Below are positions 1-9,691 of a DNA stretch of 64,000 nucleotides, one piece after another. The stretch spans positions 145,142-209,141 of the forward strand of contig CAIKMJ010000027.1 of assembly GCA_903828455.1 (NCBI GenBank). The letters are read 5' to 3'. Numbering within the stretch: position 1 is the first letter of the stretch; each line of letters starts with the position of its first letter. The DNA is from an uncultured Acidobacteriia bacterium. Its GTDB lineage: Bacteria > Acidobacteriota > Terriglobia > Bryobacterales > Bryobacteraceae. A program made the position numbers and the translations under genes. The notes beneath the pieces were generated by a model. The model had not been told where the DNA came from. It worked only from the letters and a program-made list of their open reading frames with translations, and did not search any database.

Positions 1-2097
<2,097 letters not shown>

Positions 2098-3690
2098 GTG
2101 GGAGCGCCGCAGCCATCCCGCTACGACGCCATTCTCATCGGCGCCGGTCACAACGGCTTAGTTACCGCCGCCTATCTGGCGAGGGCGGGGAAGCGCGTGC
2201 TGGTTCTGGAACGGCGTGAACTTCCCGGCGGCTGCGCTGTTACCGAAGAAATCTGGCCAGGTTACAAGGTTTCAACCGGCGCCTATCTGGTCAGCCTGCT
2301 GCAGGAGCGCATTGTGCGCGAACTCGATCTGGCGCGTTACGGTTACAAAGTCCTGCCGAAAGACCCGGCGTTCTTTTCGCCCTATCCCGACGGACGGCAC
2401 CTCTTCTTCTGGCAGGATGAAGCGAAGACGCTGGCCGAAATCGCTAAATTCTCGCGGCGCGATGCCGAGGCATTCCCGAAGTATGAAGCGTATCTGGAGC
2501 GGCTTGCCGAGGTCGTCGAATCGCTCCTGCTGGTCACGCCGCCCGAGTTACCGCCGAAAACGATAGCGGACTTCATCGATTATGTGAAGTTACTCGGCCG
2601 CTTTCGCCACTTATCGCCGCGTGAGATCACCGGATTAGTCAAAATCTTCACCCAGAGCGCCGCCGACTTACTTGACGAATGGTTTGAATCGCCGGAAATC
2701 AAAGTTACTCTCGCGACCGACGGCGTGATTGGCGCCAACGGCGGCCCCCGGTCGGCCGGCACGGCTTACATCCTGATGCACCACTGTATGGGCGGCGTGG
2801 CCGGCAAGCGCGGACTGTGGGGCTTTGTGCAGGGCGGCATGGGGATGGTTGCGGAAGCGATTGCGGCGTCGGCGCGCGCTCATGGTGCCGATATCCGCAT
2901 GAACGCGCCGGTGAAGCGCGTACTCGTGCGCAACGGACGCGCGCGCGGCGTGGTGCTGGAGAACGGAGACGAGTATGAAGCGCCGGTCGTGGTGTCCAAC
3001 TTAGATCCGAAAGCAACGTTTCTGCGGATGCTGGAGCCTGACTTACTCGAACCGGACTTCCGCCGGTCCATCGAACATTTCCGTGTGGAAGGCACATCGC
3101 TGAAAATGAATCTGGCGCTCGACGGCCTGCCCGATTTCCTCGCGCTGCCCGGCGCACCGGGCCCGCAGCACGGCGCCACGATGCACATTTGTCCTTCGAT
3201 CGAATACGTGGAGCGAGCCTGGGACGATGCAAAATACGGACGGCCGTCGCAGCATCCGCTGATCGAAATGACATGCCCCACGATTTACGATGCCGCGCTG
3301 GCGCCCGCCGGCAGGCACATCATGGGCATCTTCCTGCAGTACGCGCCCTACACGCTGAAGGGCGCGACGTGGGATGAGATCCGCGAGCCGTACGGCGACC
3401 GCATCCTCGAAGTGATCTCCGAGTATGCGCCGAACATGAAGTCAATTGTTCGCGAGCGTCAGGTCCTGAGTCCCCTCGATCTGGAACGCCGCTTCGGTAT
3501 CGCCGGCGGCAATATCTTCCACGGCGAAATGAGTCTGGATCAGATGTTTGTCATGCGGCCCGTGGCGGGCTTTGCGCGGTATAAGACGCCGCTGGAAGGC
3601 CTGTATTTATGCGGCTCCGGCGCGCATCCCGGCGGCGGCGTCATGGGTGCGCCGGGCTTCAACGCGGCTCGCGAAATACTGAATGGCTGA
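2098..3690 (+). CDS. NAD(P)/FAD-dependent oxidoreductase, PYROXD2/phytoene-desaturase-like
   Basis: This 530-residue flavoprotein of the amine-oxidase/phytoene-desaturase superfamily has an N-terminal dinucleotide-binding motif GAGHNGLVTAAYLARAG followed by VLVLERRELPGG. Near its C-terminus it has the second FAD signature (GLYLCGSGAHPGGGVMGAPG). GAGHNG and the C-terminal 'SGAHPGGGVMGAPG' are characteristic of the PYROXD2-like subgroup, whose substrate is generally unknown. The start is a GTG directly after the glgB stop with no spacer, which implies translational coupling. No carotenoid biosynthesis genes are nearby, so a carotenoid substrate should not be assumed. The association with glgB may be only positional. 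Confidence 0.9.
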   Translation: MGAPQPSRYDAILIGAGHNGLVTAAYLARAGKRVLVLERRELPGGCAVTEEIWPGYKVSTGAYLVSLLQERIVRELDLARYGYKVLPKDPAFFSPYPDGRHLFFWQDEAKTLAEIAKFSRRDAEAFPKYEAYLERLAEVVESLLLVTPPELPPKTIADFIDYVKLLGRFRHLSPREITGLVKIFTQSAADLLDEWFESPEIKVTLATDGVIGANGGPRSAGTAYILMHHCMGGVAGKRGLWGFVQGGMGMVAEAIAASARAHGADIRMNAPVKRVLVRNGRARGVVLENGDEYEAPVVVSNLDPKATFLRMLEPDLLEPDFRRSIEHFRVEGTSLKMNLALDGLPDFLALPGAPGPQHGATMHICPSIEYVERAWDDAKYGRPSQHPLIEMTCPTIYDAALAPAGRHIMGIFLQYAPYTLKGATWDEIREPYGDRILEVISEYAPNMKSIVRERQVLSPLDLERRFGIAGGNIFHGEMSLDQMFVMRPVAGFARYKTPLEGLYLCGSGAHPGGGVMGAPGFNAAREILNG

Positions 3691-3700
3691 CGTCGGTTGC

Positions 3701-3753
3701 CGGTCACTTTATTTCCCGGTCACTTTATTTCCCGGTCGCTTTACTTCCCGGTC
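3701..3753. repeat. 16-bp tandem repeat copying the M61 gene's stop codon
   Basis: There are three 16-bp units (3701-3716, 3717-3732, 3733-3748) plus the first 5 bp of a fourth. Units 1 and 2 are identical (cggtcactttatttcc) and unit 3 differs at two positions. Unit 3 contains the TAA stop (3741-3743, minus strand) and the last Lys codon of the peptidase gene; units 1 and 2 repeat that stop downstream. Confidence 0.95.
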
Positions 3754-5594
3754 CAGGCCTCTAACCGCTTCTTCTGCTCCGCCGATGCGTCGGGCCGGAC
3801 TTCCAGTTGCCACCCGCCCGCTTCCTCGCCCAGCGTCACATTGAGCCGCATCATCTGATCGCGGCGCGCCACCAGCAGCGTCACCTTGTCGCCCGCGTGA
3901 TAGTTTTCGAGGCGCTGCGCGAATTGCTCGGCGCGCACGCGGAAATCGTCGATGGCCACGATCTCGTCATCCACCGCCAGCCCCGCCGCGAATGCGGCCG
4001 TCGCGCGCGGCACGCGAGTGACCACCAGCCGCCCGCTATCCACTTTCGTCAGAATCCCGAGATTGGCTTTCTTTCCGCCGTTGCCGTTCGACGCCGCCGC
4101 GGCCGCCGGCCGGAAGCGCAGCCCGAACCAGTCCAGCGCCTCGTTGTAATCCAGTTCCCCCGCCGCTTCCACGTTCTGCCGGAAAAACTCCCCGAGCGGC
4201 ACGCCGGCCACTTCCGCGGCCAGTTGCTTGAACGCCTCCGTGGTAAAACCACGCTCGCCGGAAAAGCGCGCGAACGCCAGCCGCATCACATCGTCGAGCG
4301 ACTTCTTCCCTGCCGTCGCTTTCCGGACTCGCGCGTCCAGCAGCCAGCCCACCAGCGCGCCCTTCGTGTAATAGCTGATGGAACTGTTCGCTGAGTTTTC
4401 ATCCGGCCGGTAGAACTTGATCCACGCGTCGTAGGAGGCCTCCTCCAGCGATTGTTCGAGCCGCCCCGGCGCACTCTGCACCGTGCCGATCATGCCCGAA
4501 AGCGACCACGCCGCCGGCGGCGTCTCCGACCCCACATACTCCGCCTCGCTTGCCAGTCCCGTGCGCCGCAACGCGAGCGACCCGTAGTAATCGGTGAACC
4601 CCTCGGCGATCCACAAACTGCGCGTGGGCGTTTCGTTTTCGTAGTCGAACGGCCCCAGTTCCACCGGCCGCAGCCGCTTGATGTTCCACGCGTGGAAGTA
4701 TTCGTGCGATGCCAGATCGAGCCAGCTCAGATACGCGCGGCGCGTGCGCGTGGCAAAGCGGCTGGCCATCATGCAGACCGAGTTCCTGTGCTCCAGCCCG
4801 CCGCCGGTTTCCACCAGCAGATTGAGGAACACGTACCTGCCGCTGTAGGGCAGCGCCCCCCACATCTGGCGATATGCGCGAACCAGTTTCTCCACGTCGG
4901 CCGCGGCGCGCGCGCCATCGAAGACGCCCGCCTCGCCTTCATCCACCAGCAGGTGCGGGATGCCATCGACGTCGAACCGGTGCACGGCGGGGTTGCCGAG
5001 AAGGATCGGCGAATCCACCAGCGTGTCGTAGTCGGGCGCAAGGTAGTGGTGCGCCGCGCCATCCGGCGCGTCCGGCATGGCGGTAATGCTGGACTTCCAC
5101 GCCGCGGGCAGTTCCAGCCGCACATCATGTTGCAGCTTCAGCCCGCCCACCAGACTCACGAATGTTGCCGCCCCGTTCAGCAGCGCGAATTTGTCCTCCA
5201 CCCAATTCGTCCGCACCGACATTTCCCGGCAGTACAGGCGGTAAGAAAAGTGGATCTCCGCCGCGCCGCCGGTCTCCACGCGCCAGCGATTCTTCCGGCT
5301 CTTTTCGACGGCCAGCGGATGGCCCGCCGCATCGGTGGCCCGCACGCCCTCCACGTTTCGCGCGAATTCGCGAACCAGATAGGAGCCCGGCGTCCACACC
5401 GCCATGAAGAGTTCCACGGAGCTCCGGCCGCCGGCCGGCACCACGGCTTCCACCGATGCGTAATGGCTCGCCGGATCGGGAAACCGGACGGTGTAGCGGA
5501 TCGATGGGGCGCTTGCGGCGGCGTTTTGAGCTTCGAGCATGGCTGGTTTGATGAGCATCGCGAGCAGCGTCAAACCAATGAAAACCCGGCACAT
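3741..5594 (-). CDS. Secreted M61-family metallopeptidase with PDZ domain
   Basis: This is a glycyl-aminopeptidase-like zinc peptidase of family M61. The zinc motif HEYFH, followed by AWNIKRLRP, is in the centre (about 4675-4720). An N-terminal M61 beta domain precedes it, and a PDZ domain near the C-terminus reads GRLVVTRVPRATAAFAAGLAVDDEIVAI in segments. From the chosen ATG the protein has 617 residues and opens with a signal peptide (MCRVFIGLTLLAMLIKPAML), so it is probably periplasmic or exported. In-frame starts also exist at 5642 (ATG) and 5687 (TTG). A minus-strand TATCAT at about 5656-5661 would favour 5642, so the start is uncertain. The gene is divergent from the FecR-type gene and convergent with the oxidoreductase; its 3' end carries a stop-copying tandem repeat. 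Confidence 0.92.
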   Translation of the reverse strand: MCRVFIGLTLLAMLIKPAMLEAQNAAASAPSIRYTVRFPDPASHYASVEAVVPAGGRSSVELFMAVWTPGSYLVREFARNVEGVRATDAAGHPLAVEKSRKNRWRVETGGAAEIHFSYRLYCREMSVRTNWVEDKFALLNGAATFVSLVGGLKLQHDVRLELPAAWKSSITAMPDAPDGAAHHYLAPDYDTLVDSPILLGNPAVHRFDVDGIPHLLVDEGEAGVFDGARAAADVEKLVRAYRQMWGALPYSGRYVFLNLLVETGGGLEHRNSVCMMASRFATRTRRAYLSWLDLASHEYFHAWNIKRLRPVELGPFDYENETPTRSLWIAEGFTDYYGSLALRRTGLASEAEYVGSETPPAAWSLSGMIGTVQSAPGRLEQSLEEASYDAWIKFYRPDENSANSSISYYTKGALVGWLLDARVRKATAGKKSLDDVMRLAFARFSGERGFTTEAFKQLAAEVAGVPLGEFFRQNVEAAGELDYNEALDWFGLRFRPAAAAASNGNGGKKANLGILTKVDSGRLVVTRVPRATAAFAAGLAVDDEIVAIDDFRVRAEQFAQRLENYHAGDKVTLLVARRDQMMRLNVTLGEEAGGWQLEVRPDASAEQKKRLEAWTGK

Positions 5595-5730
5595 TGCCGC
5601 CGCAGTTGGGCGAAAGGATGCAGGGTGGTGGTTTTCAACCATCGCGGAAGTCTCTATGATAGCGAGAAGTGCCACGAAATCAAGCAATTAGGATTTGGGT
5701 GCCGGATTGCACTCCAACGGCCGGAGCTGA

Positions 5731-7764
5731 ATGGCCATGAAACGTCGCACGATCCTTTTCGCCGCTGCCGCCTTCGCCGCCGGATGCCTCGCCGCGATGG
5801 ATGGTTATGCGCAGGGCGTGGGTTATCCGAGCCAGGCTTATCCCGGCCAGACTTATCCCGGCCAGACTTATCCCGGCCAGACTTATCCCGGCCAAGCTTA
5901 CCCCGGCGCCGCTTATCCCGGCGCTCAGGCCACCCAATCCGGCGTCTACCCGGGCGGCGGCTATCCCATCGGCTCAAACCCAGCGGCTGCGCCGTCGATT
6001 TCCGATCAGGCCGGCCCGGCCGTGGCGCGCCTCAGCGTCATGAACGGCGAAGCATCGGTCAAACATGACACCTCCGCCGAGTGGATGCCCGCCGTCGTCA
6101 ACGCTCCGCTGATGGCCGGCGATGGCATTGCCACCGCATCCAGCGGTCAGGTGGAAGTCCAGCTCGATTATGCCGATTTCCTGCGCCTCGCCGGCGACAC
6201 AGAAGTGCGCCTCGCCAATCTGTCCGACGGGCGCGGTCAGCTGCAGGTCGGCCGCGGCCTCATCCTGTACCGCGCACTTCGCGACTCCGCGGTGCAGACC
6301 GAGATCAGCACGCCTTCGGTTGCGGTGCATCCGCTGCGGCTCTCGGCCGTGCGGGTGGAGGTCGCCGCCGACGGCTCGACGCGCATCACCATGCGCAAGG
6401 GCGAGGCCGACGTCTACACGCCGAAAGGCACCGAGCGCCTGCGCGAAGGATCCATGATGATGGTGCGCGGAGCGGCCGACGATCCGGAGTTTCAGATCGT
6501 GCAGGCCCCGGCGCGCGACGGCTGGGACAGCTGGAACGAGCAGCGCGATGCGTTTCTTGAAAAGGCGCAGTCGAATCGCTACGTGACCCAGGGTACGTAC
6601 GGCGCCGAAGACCTGGATGCCGCGGGCCGCTGGGGTTATGACCCCGCCTATGGCAACGTCTGGACGCCTTCGAACGTGCCCGCGGGCTGGGCGCCCTACA
6701 GCACGGGGCAGTGGGTTTGGGAAGACTACTATGGCTGGACCTGGGTCGATACGGCCCCGTGGGGCTGGGCTCCCTTCCATTACGGCGCCTGGTATTTCCG
6801 CACGGGATTCGGCTGGAGCTGGTTCCCCGGCGCGCGCTACGGTCGCGCCTTTTACCGGCCGGCACTGGTGAGCTTCGTGGGCTTCGGCGGCGGCGTGGGA
6901 GTTGGCTTTGGCCGCATCGGCTGGGTGCCGCTGGCGCCGTTTGAAGTTTTCCACCCGTGGTATGGACCCGGTGCGCGCGCCGGAGTTGTGGCCGGCTTCG
7001 GCGCGGGTGCGGGCGTTGTCGGAATCTATCGCAACGCGCGCGTGGCGGGCGGCGTGATGGCCGTTTCCACGGCGGACTTCCAGCGCGGAGCGTTCCACGC
7101 CGTGGCGCCGGCAGGAGCGGGAGAACTGCAGCGGGCCTCGGCGGTACACGGCGCGCTGCCGGTATCGCCCGGCGCGGCCAGTGCGCGCTTCAGTGCTCGT
7201 CCGGCGGCGGTGACTCCGCGGACCAATTTCGGTTCGCAGCGCTTCTTCAGTTCTTCGGCCGGCTTCCAGTCCGGCGGGTTTCAATCAGGTGGGTTTCAAT
7301 CAGGTGGATTTCAATCAGGCGCGAGCCGCGCGTTCGCGCAGCCCGGTGCAGTTGGCGGCGCAGGGCGTTCGTTCAGCGGCGGTGTACCGCAGGCTGGCAC
7401 CGCTTCGTCCGGCGGCGCGGGCTGGAACCGCTTCGGCAATCCGGCGGCCGGCTTCGCGCCACGCCCTGCGACAGGTGGTGCGGCGACAGGCCGACCGGTA
7501 ACCGGCGCTCCGGCGCCAGGCGGCGGATGGGGCAGCTTCGGCGCGCCGCCGCAGGGGGCCGCGGTGCAGCGCTACCAGGCGGCGCCGCAGCGGCAGATTC
7601 CCGGTGGCAGCTACGGAAGCCAGCCGGTTCAGGTAGCGCCGCCTATCGTGCGTCAGCGTGAAACCGTGCCGCAATATTCCGCGCCGCAGTCCGGTGCGCC
7701 GCGCTCCGGCAGCGTGCCTCACAGCAGCGGACATGCTTCGTCGGCTGCTCGCGGGCGGCGGTAA
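5731..7764 (+). CDS. FecR-domain/DUF6600-type secreted envelope protein with YPGQT repeats
   Basis: This 677-residue exported protein has a signal peptide (MAMKRRTILFAAAAFAAGC…). It continues with a Tyr-Pro-Gly-rich stretch made of about five five-residue repeats (YPGQT), then a FecR-like beta domain at about residues 88-250 (VARLSVMNGEASVK, VQLDYADFLRLAGDTEVRLANL). The middle is very rich in Trp, Tyr and Gly (YYGWTWVDTAPWGWAPF, FGWSWFPGARYGRAFYRP), matching DUF6600-type proteins. The C-terminal third is low-complexity Gly/Ser/Ala/Pro with four GGFQS repeats. Such proteins are widespread in Acidobacteria without a known function; there is no sigma factor or TonB receptor nearby to suggest iron signalling. 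A binding or surface role is inference. Confidence 0.85.
   Translation: MAMKRRTILFAAAAFAAGCLAAMDGYAQGVGYPSQAYPGQTYPGQTYPGQTYPGQAYPGAAYPGAQATQSGVYPGGGYPIGSNPAAAPSISDQAGPAVARLSVMNGEASVKHDTSAEWMPAVVNAPLMAGDGIATASSGQVEVQLDYADFLRLAGDTEVRLANLSDGRGQLQVGRGLILYRALRDSAVQTEISTPSVAVHPLRLSAVRVEVAADGSTRITMRKGEADVYTPKGTERLREGSMMMVRGAADDPEFQIVQAPARDGWDSWNEQRDAFLEKAQSNRYVTQGTYGAEDLDAAGRWGYDPAYGNVWTPSNVPAGWAPYSTGQWVWEDYYGWTWVDTAPWGWAPFHYGAWYFRTGFGWSWFPGARYGRAFYRPALVSFVGFGGGVGVGFGRIGWVPLAPFEVFHPWYGPGARAGVVAGFGAGAGVVGIYRNARVAGGVMAVSTADFQRGAFHAVAPAGAGELQRASAVHGALPVSPGAASARFSARPAAVTPRTNFGSQRFFSSSAGFQSGGFQSGGFQSGGFQSGASRAFAQPGAVGGAGRSFSGGVPQAGTASSGGAGWNRFGNPAAGFAPRPATGGAATGRPVTGAPAPGGGWGSFGAPPQGAAVQRYQAAPQRQIPGGSYGSQPVQVAPPIVRQRETVPQYSAPQSGAPRSGSVPHSSGHASSAARGRR
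5837..5911 (+). repeat. In-frame 15-bp tandem repeat encoding YPGQT/A units
   Basis: Five adjacent 15-bp units (consensus cttatcccggccaga); the first three are identical and the last two diverge. The period is a multiple of three and adds a five-residue repeat directly after the signal peptide. Confidence 0.93.
7261..7320 (+). repeat. In-frame 15-bp tandem repeat encoding GGFQS units
   Basis: Four 15-bp units. The second and third are identical (ggtttcaatcaggtg in one phase) and the first uses different synonymous codons, so copying occurred recently at the 3' side. Reading frame is kept. Confidence 0.92.
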
Positions 7765-7861
7765 ATAGTCTGCGCACCGCACCGAAATGGCTCCGGAGTG
7801 GTGTGCCACGCACGGCTGCGATGTGTTCTGTTCGCCTCGAACGGAACTCATCGCAGCCGGG

Positions 7862-7870
7862 TGCTATACT
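7862..7870 (+). promoter_or_regulatory. Extended -10 promoter of the tRNA-His gene
   Basis: TGcTATACT matches an extended -10 element (TGn + TATACT). It ends 15 bases before the mature tRNA 5' end, consistent with a start near 7877. No good -35 is visible, as expected for extended -10 promoters. Confidence 0.55.
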
Positions 7871-7885
7871 TGTTTTACTCCTCAC

Positions 7886-7963
7886 GGCGGCTGTAGCTCA
7901 GTTGGTAGTAGCGCCAGATTGTGGTTCTGGATGTCGAGGGTTCAAATCCCTCCAGCCGCCCCA
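7886..7963 (+). tRNA. tRNA-His (anticodon GTG)
   Basis: The sequence folds as a tRNA: acceptor arms GCGGCTG (7887-7893) and CAGCCGC (7953-7959), T-A at positions 8-9, and an anticodon arm CCAGA-TTGTGGT-TCTGG with anticodon GTG. The T arm is GAGGG-TTCAAAT-CCCTC. The histidine identity elements are both visible: an extra 5' G (7886) opposite discriminator C73 (7960). CCA is encoded (7961-7963). The D stem is slightly irregular (GCTC against TAGC). Confidence 0.96.
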
Positions 7964-8021
7964 GTTTCACCCCGGTAGTTCCCCTTTTCCAACCCTCTCG
8001 CCTGCTTGCTAGTCGCATAAG

Positions 8022-8103
8022 ATTTATCCGATAAATTCTTCCCGCCCGAGGTCGCTCTCGCCGCACGGACCGAATTTTTCGGGGTGGTCAGAATTTCTGG
8101 CCA
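8022..8103. promoter_or_regulatory. Two inverted repeats upstream of the zinc-ribbon gene
   Basis: ATTTATC-C-GATAAAT (8022-8036) is a perfect 15-bp palindrome. TGGTCAGAA-T-TTCTGGCCA (8085-8103) is an inverted repeat with one mismatch in nine. Both lie in the 320-bp gap between tRNA-His and the gene at 8284, a region locally richer in A+T than its surroundings. They resemble operator sites; no regulator can be named. Confidence 0.4.
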
Positions 8104-8283
8104 GAAGTCATACTTTCGCTGCAGTCCAAGGAAAGCGCGGAAAGATCTTTTAGAATCAATACTTTAATAGCATTGATAACAAATGAGTATTGTCGGGCGG
8201 CCTGTTCGAAGCTAGTACTGGACCTCTGGGAATGGATGAGCGGTCCGCGTTAACGTATAGGAGTTACCTGAGATAAAAATCCG

Positions 8284-8991
8284 ATGACTACGAACGCGGC
8301 GATATTCCCAAGGTATAACTCCTCCCGAGGACCCTTGTTCTCCATGCGCCGGAGCACGCGTACAACCTCCGGACGCAGGCAGAACCCCCTGCGCGATCTC
8401 GCCACCGAACAGCGCCGGGTCGCTGAAGCGCAGCGCAGCCGCGCGCGCGACCAACGGCTGCAAAGAGATCTCCCTTCCATCATCGAATCCCAGGTCGGCG
8501 CGCAGATGGAGAAGCTGGAAAACCGGCTCCTCGATGACTTCCGCGAAATGGGCGAAAAGGTGGTGGAAAAAGGCACCGCCGCCCTCAGTGAACAGCTCGA
8601 CGAGCGGATCGAATCGCTGGAGCGAATGTCGTCGTTCCAGACCGGCACCATCCTGAAGCTGCGGAACTCCTCGCGCGTCGCCGAACAAAAAGTGAGTTCG
8701 GTGGTGAACAGCATCGAGCACGCCTTGTCGGAGGCAGTGCCCGGCGGCTTCCGTCTCGATCCGCACTATCCTGGCTTTTACCCGCAGCTGGCCTCGCCCG
8801 ATGACATGGACTCGTCACGATGCACTGCGCTCGAGACGATTCCGGCGAGCCGCCACGGCTTCTGCCCCAGCTGCACTTCACCTCACGTGCGCCGCGCCTA
8901 CCGGCACGGGTTCCTCGACGAGATGCTGCGCTTATTCTTCGTGGCGCCGTTCCGCTGCCGCTCCTGCCGCCACAAGTTCTACCGGTTCTGA
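8284..8991 (+). CDS. Unknown protein with coiled coil and C-terminal zinc ribbon
   Basis: This 235-residue protein is not assigned to a named family. Residues 1-40 are basic. Residues about 40-140 are highly charged and predicted to be helical/coiled coil (EQRRVAEAQRSRARDQRLQ, VGAQMEKLENRLLDDFREMG). The C-terminus has two cysteine pairs, CPSC at about 194 and CRSC at about 225, separated by RRAYRHGFLDEMLRLFFVAPF, which reads as a treble-clef or rubredoxin-like zinc site. An alternative ATG is at 8344; neither start has a convincing ribosome site. The last 13 bases overlap the convergent futalosine hydrolase gene. A nucleic-acid or membrane-adaptor role is possible but only inferred. Confidence 0.7.
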   Translation: MTTNAAIFPRYNSSRGPLFSMRRSTRTTSGRRQNPLRDLATEQRRVAEAQRSRARDQRLQRDLPSIIESQVGAQMEKLENRLLDDFREMGEKVVEKGTAALSEQLDERIESLERMSSFQTGTILKLRNSSRVAEQKVSSVVNSIEHALSEAVPGGFRLDPHYPGFYPQLASPDDMDSSRCTALETIPASRHGFCPSCTSPHVRRAYRHGFLDEMLRLFFVAPFRCRSCRHKFYRF

Positions 8992-9632
8992 TCGCGCAGC
9001 CACCCGAGCAACGCCTGCTGCGCCGCCACGGCGGCGTCTTTCACACGCCACGAAGCGCGGTCGCGCCTTCCCGCCAGATTGCTGACGCCGCGGATCGCTC
9101 CCGCCGGCAGTCCGTAAACCGCCGCCACGTGTGCAATGGCCGCGCCTTCCATGTTCTCCACCGCGCCGCCCGTGCGTGCCACCAGCGCCGCCGCCGCCTC
9201 GTCGCTCCCGGTGCATGTGTTGATTGTGACGAACCGCGCTCTGCGCGCTGACGGAAAAATCTGCAGAGGGAATTCGTTGTAGAGCGGCGTCTCACCGGCC
9301 ACCACCGGGAAGCCCAGCTTCTGCATGTCGAGAAAGCCCTCGGGCGAGGCCGCGCCCAGATCGCCGTAGCACTCGCTTTCGGCGCAGGCCACGTCGCCGA
9401 TCCCGAAGCCGCTGTCGGGATACGCCCCGCCAATGCCGCAAACCACCACGCCGGACACCAGACCCGCGCCGTTCCGTTCGAGGTACCGCGTCAGCGCGAT
9501 GGCCGCGTTGACCGCGCCGACGCCGGTCCGCAGCACATCCACCGTGCCCGCCGCCGCCGCGTCGCGCAGTTCGGCCTCGAGCAGTGAACCTTCCAGTTCC
9601 GTGGAAACGCAGATGACGAGCGTGCCGGCCAT
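8979..9632 (-). CDS. mqnB: Futalosine hydrolase, menaquinone biosynthesis
   Basis: This 217-residue member of the purine-nucleoside phosphorylase/MTAN superfamily would split futalosine to dehypoxanthine futalosine and hypoxanthine in the alternative menaquinone pathway. Visible features are the N-terminal strand MAGTLVICVSTELEGSLLEAEL, the glycine-rich CGIGGAYPDSGFGIGDV, the substrate-binding VENMEGAAIAHVAA and the catalytic region RGVSNLAGRRDRASW. The GAYPDSGFGIGDV form favours MqnB over SAH/MTA nucleosidase. An ATG at 9632 was chosen because upstream codons encode unrelated basic sequence. No other mqn gene is in the window, so the pathway assignment rests on this protein alone. Confidence 0.85.
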   Translation of the reverse strand: MAGTLVICVSTELEGSLLEAELRDAAAAGTVDVLRTGVGAVNAAIALTRYLERNGAGLVSGVVVCGIGGAYPDSGFGIGDVACAESECYGDLGAASPEGFLDMQKLGFPVVAGETPLYNEFPLQIFPSARRARFVTINTCTGSDEAAAALVARTGGAVENMEGAAIAHVAAVYGLPAGAIRGVSNLAGRRDRASWRVKDAAVAAQQALLGWLRDQNR

Positions 9633-9691
9633 TGTGGTCAGCCTATCAGGCCGCCATGCCCCGGGCCGCCGGCGCGTTGCCGCGTCCGTTT

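Noticed and set aside
7886..8283. Integrative element at the tRNA-His gene
   Set aside because: No integrase, no second copy of the tRNA 3' end and no compositional break were seen.
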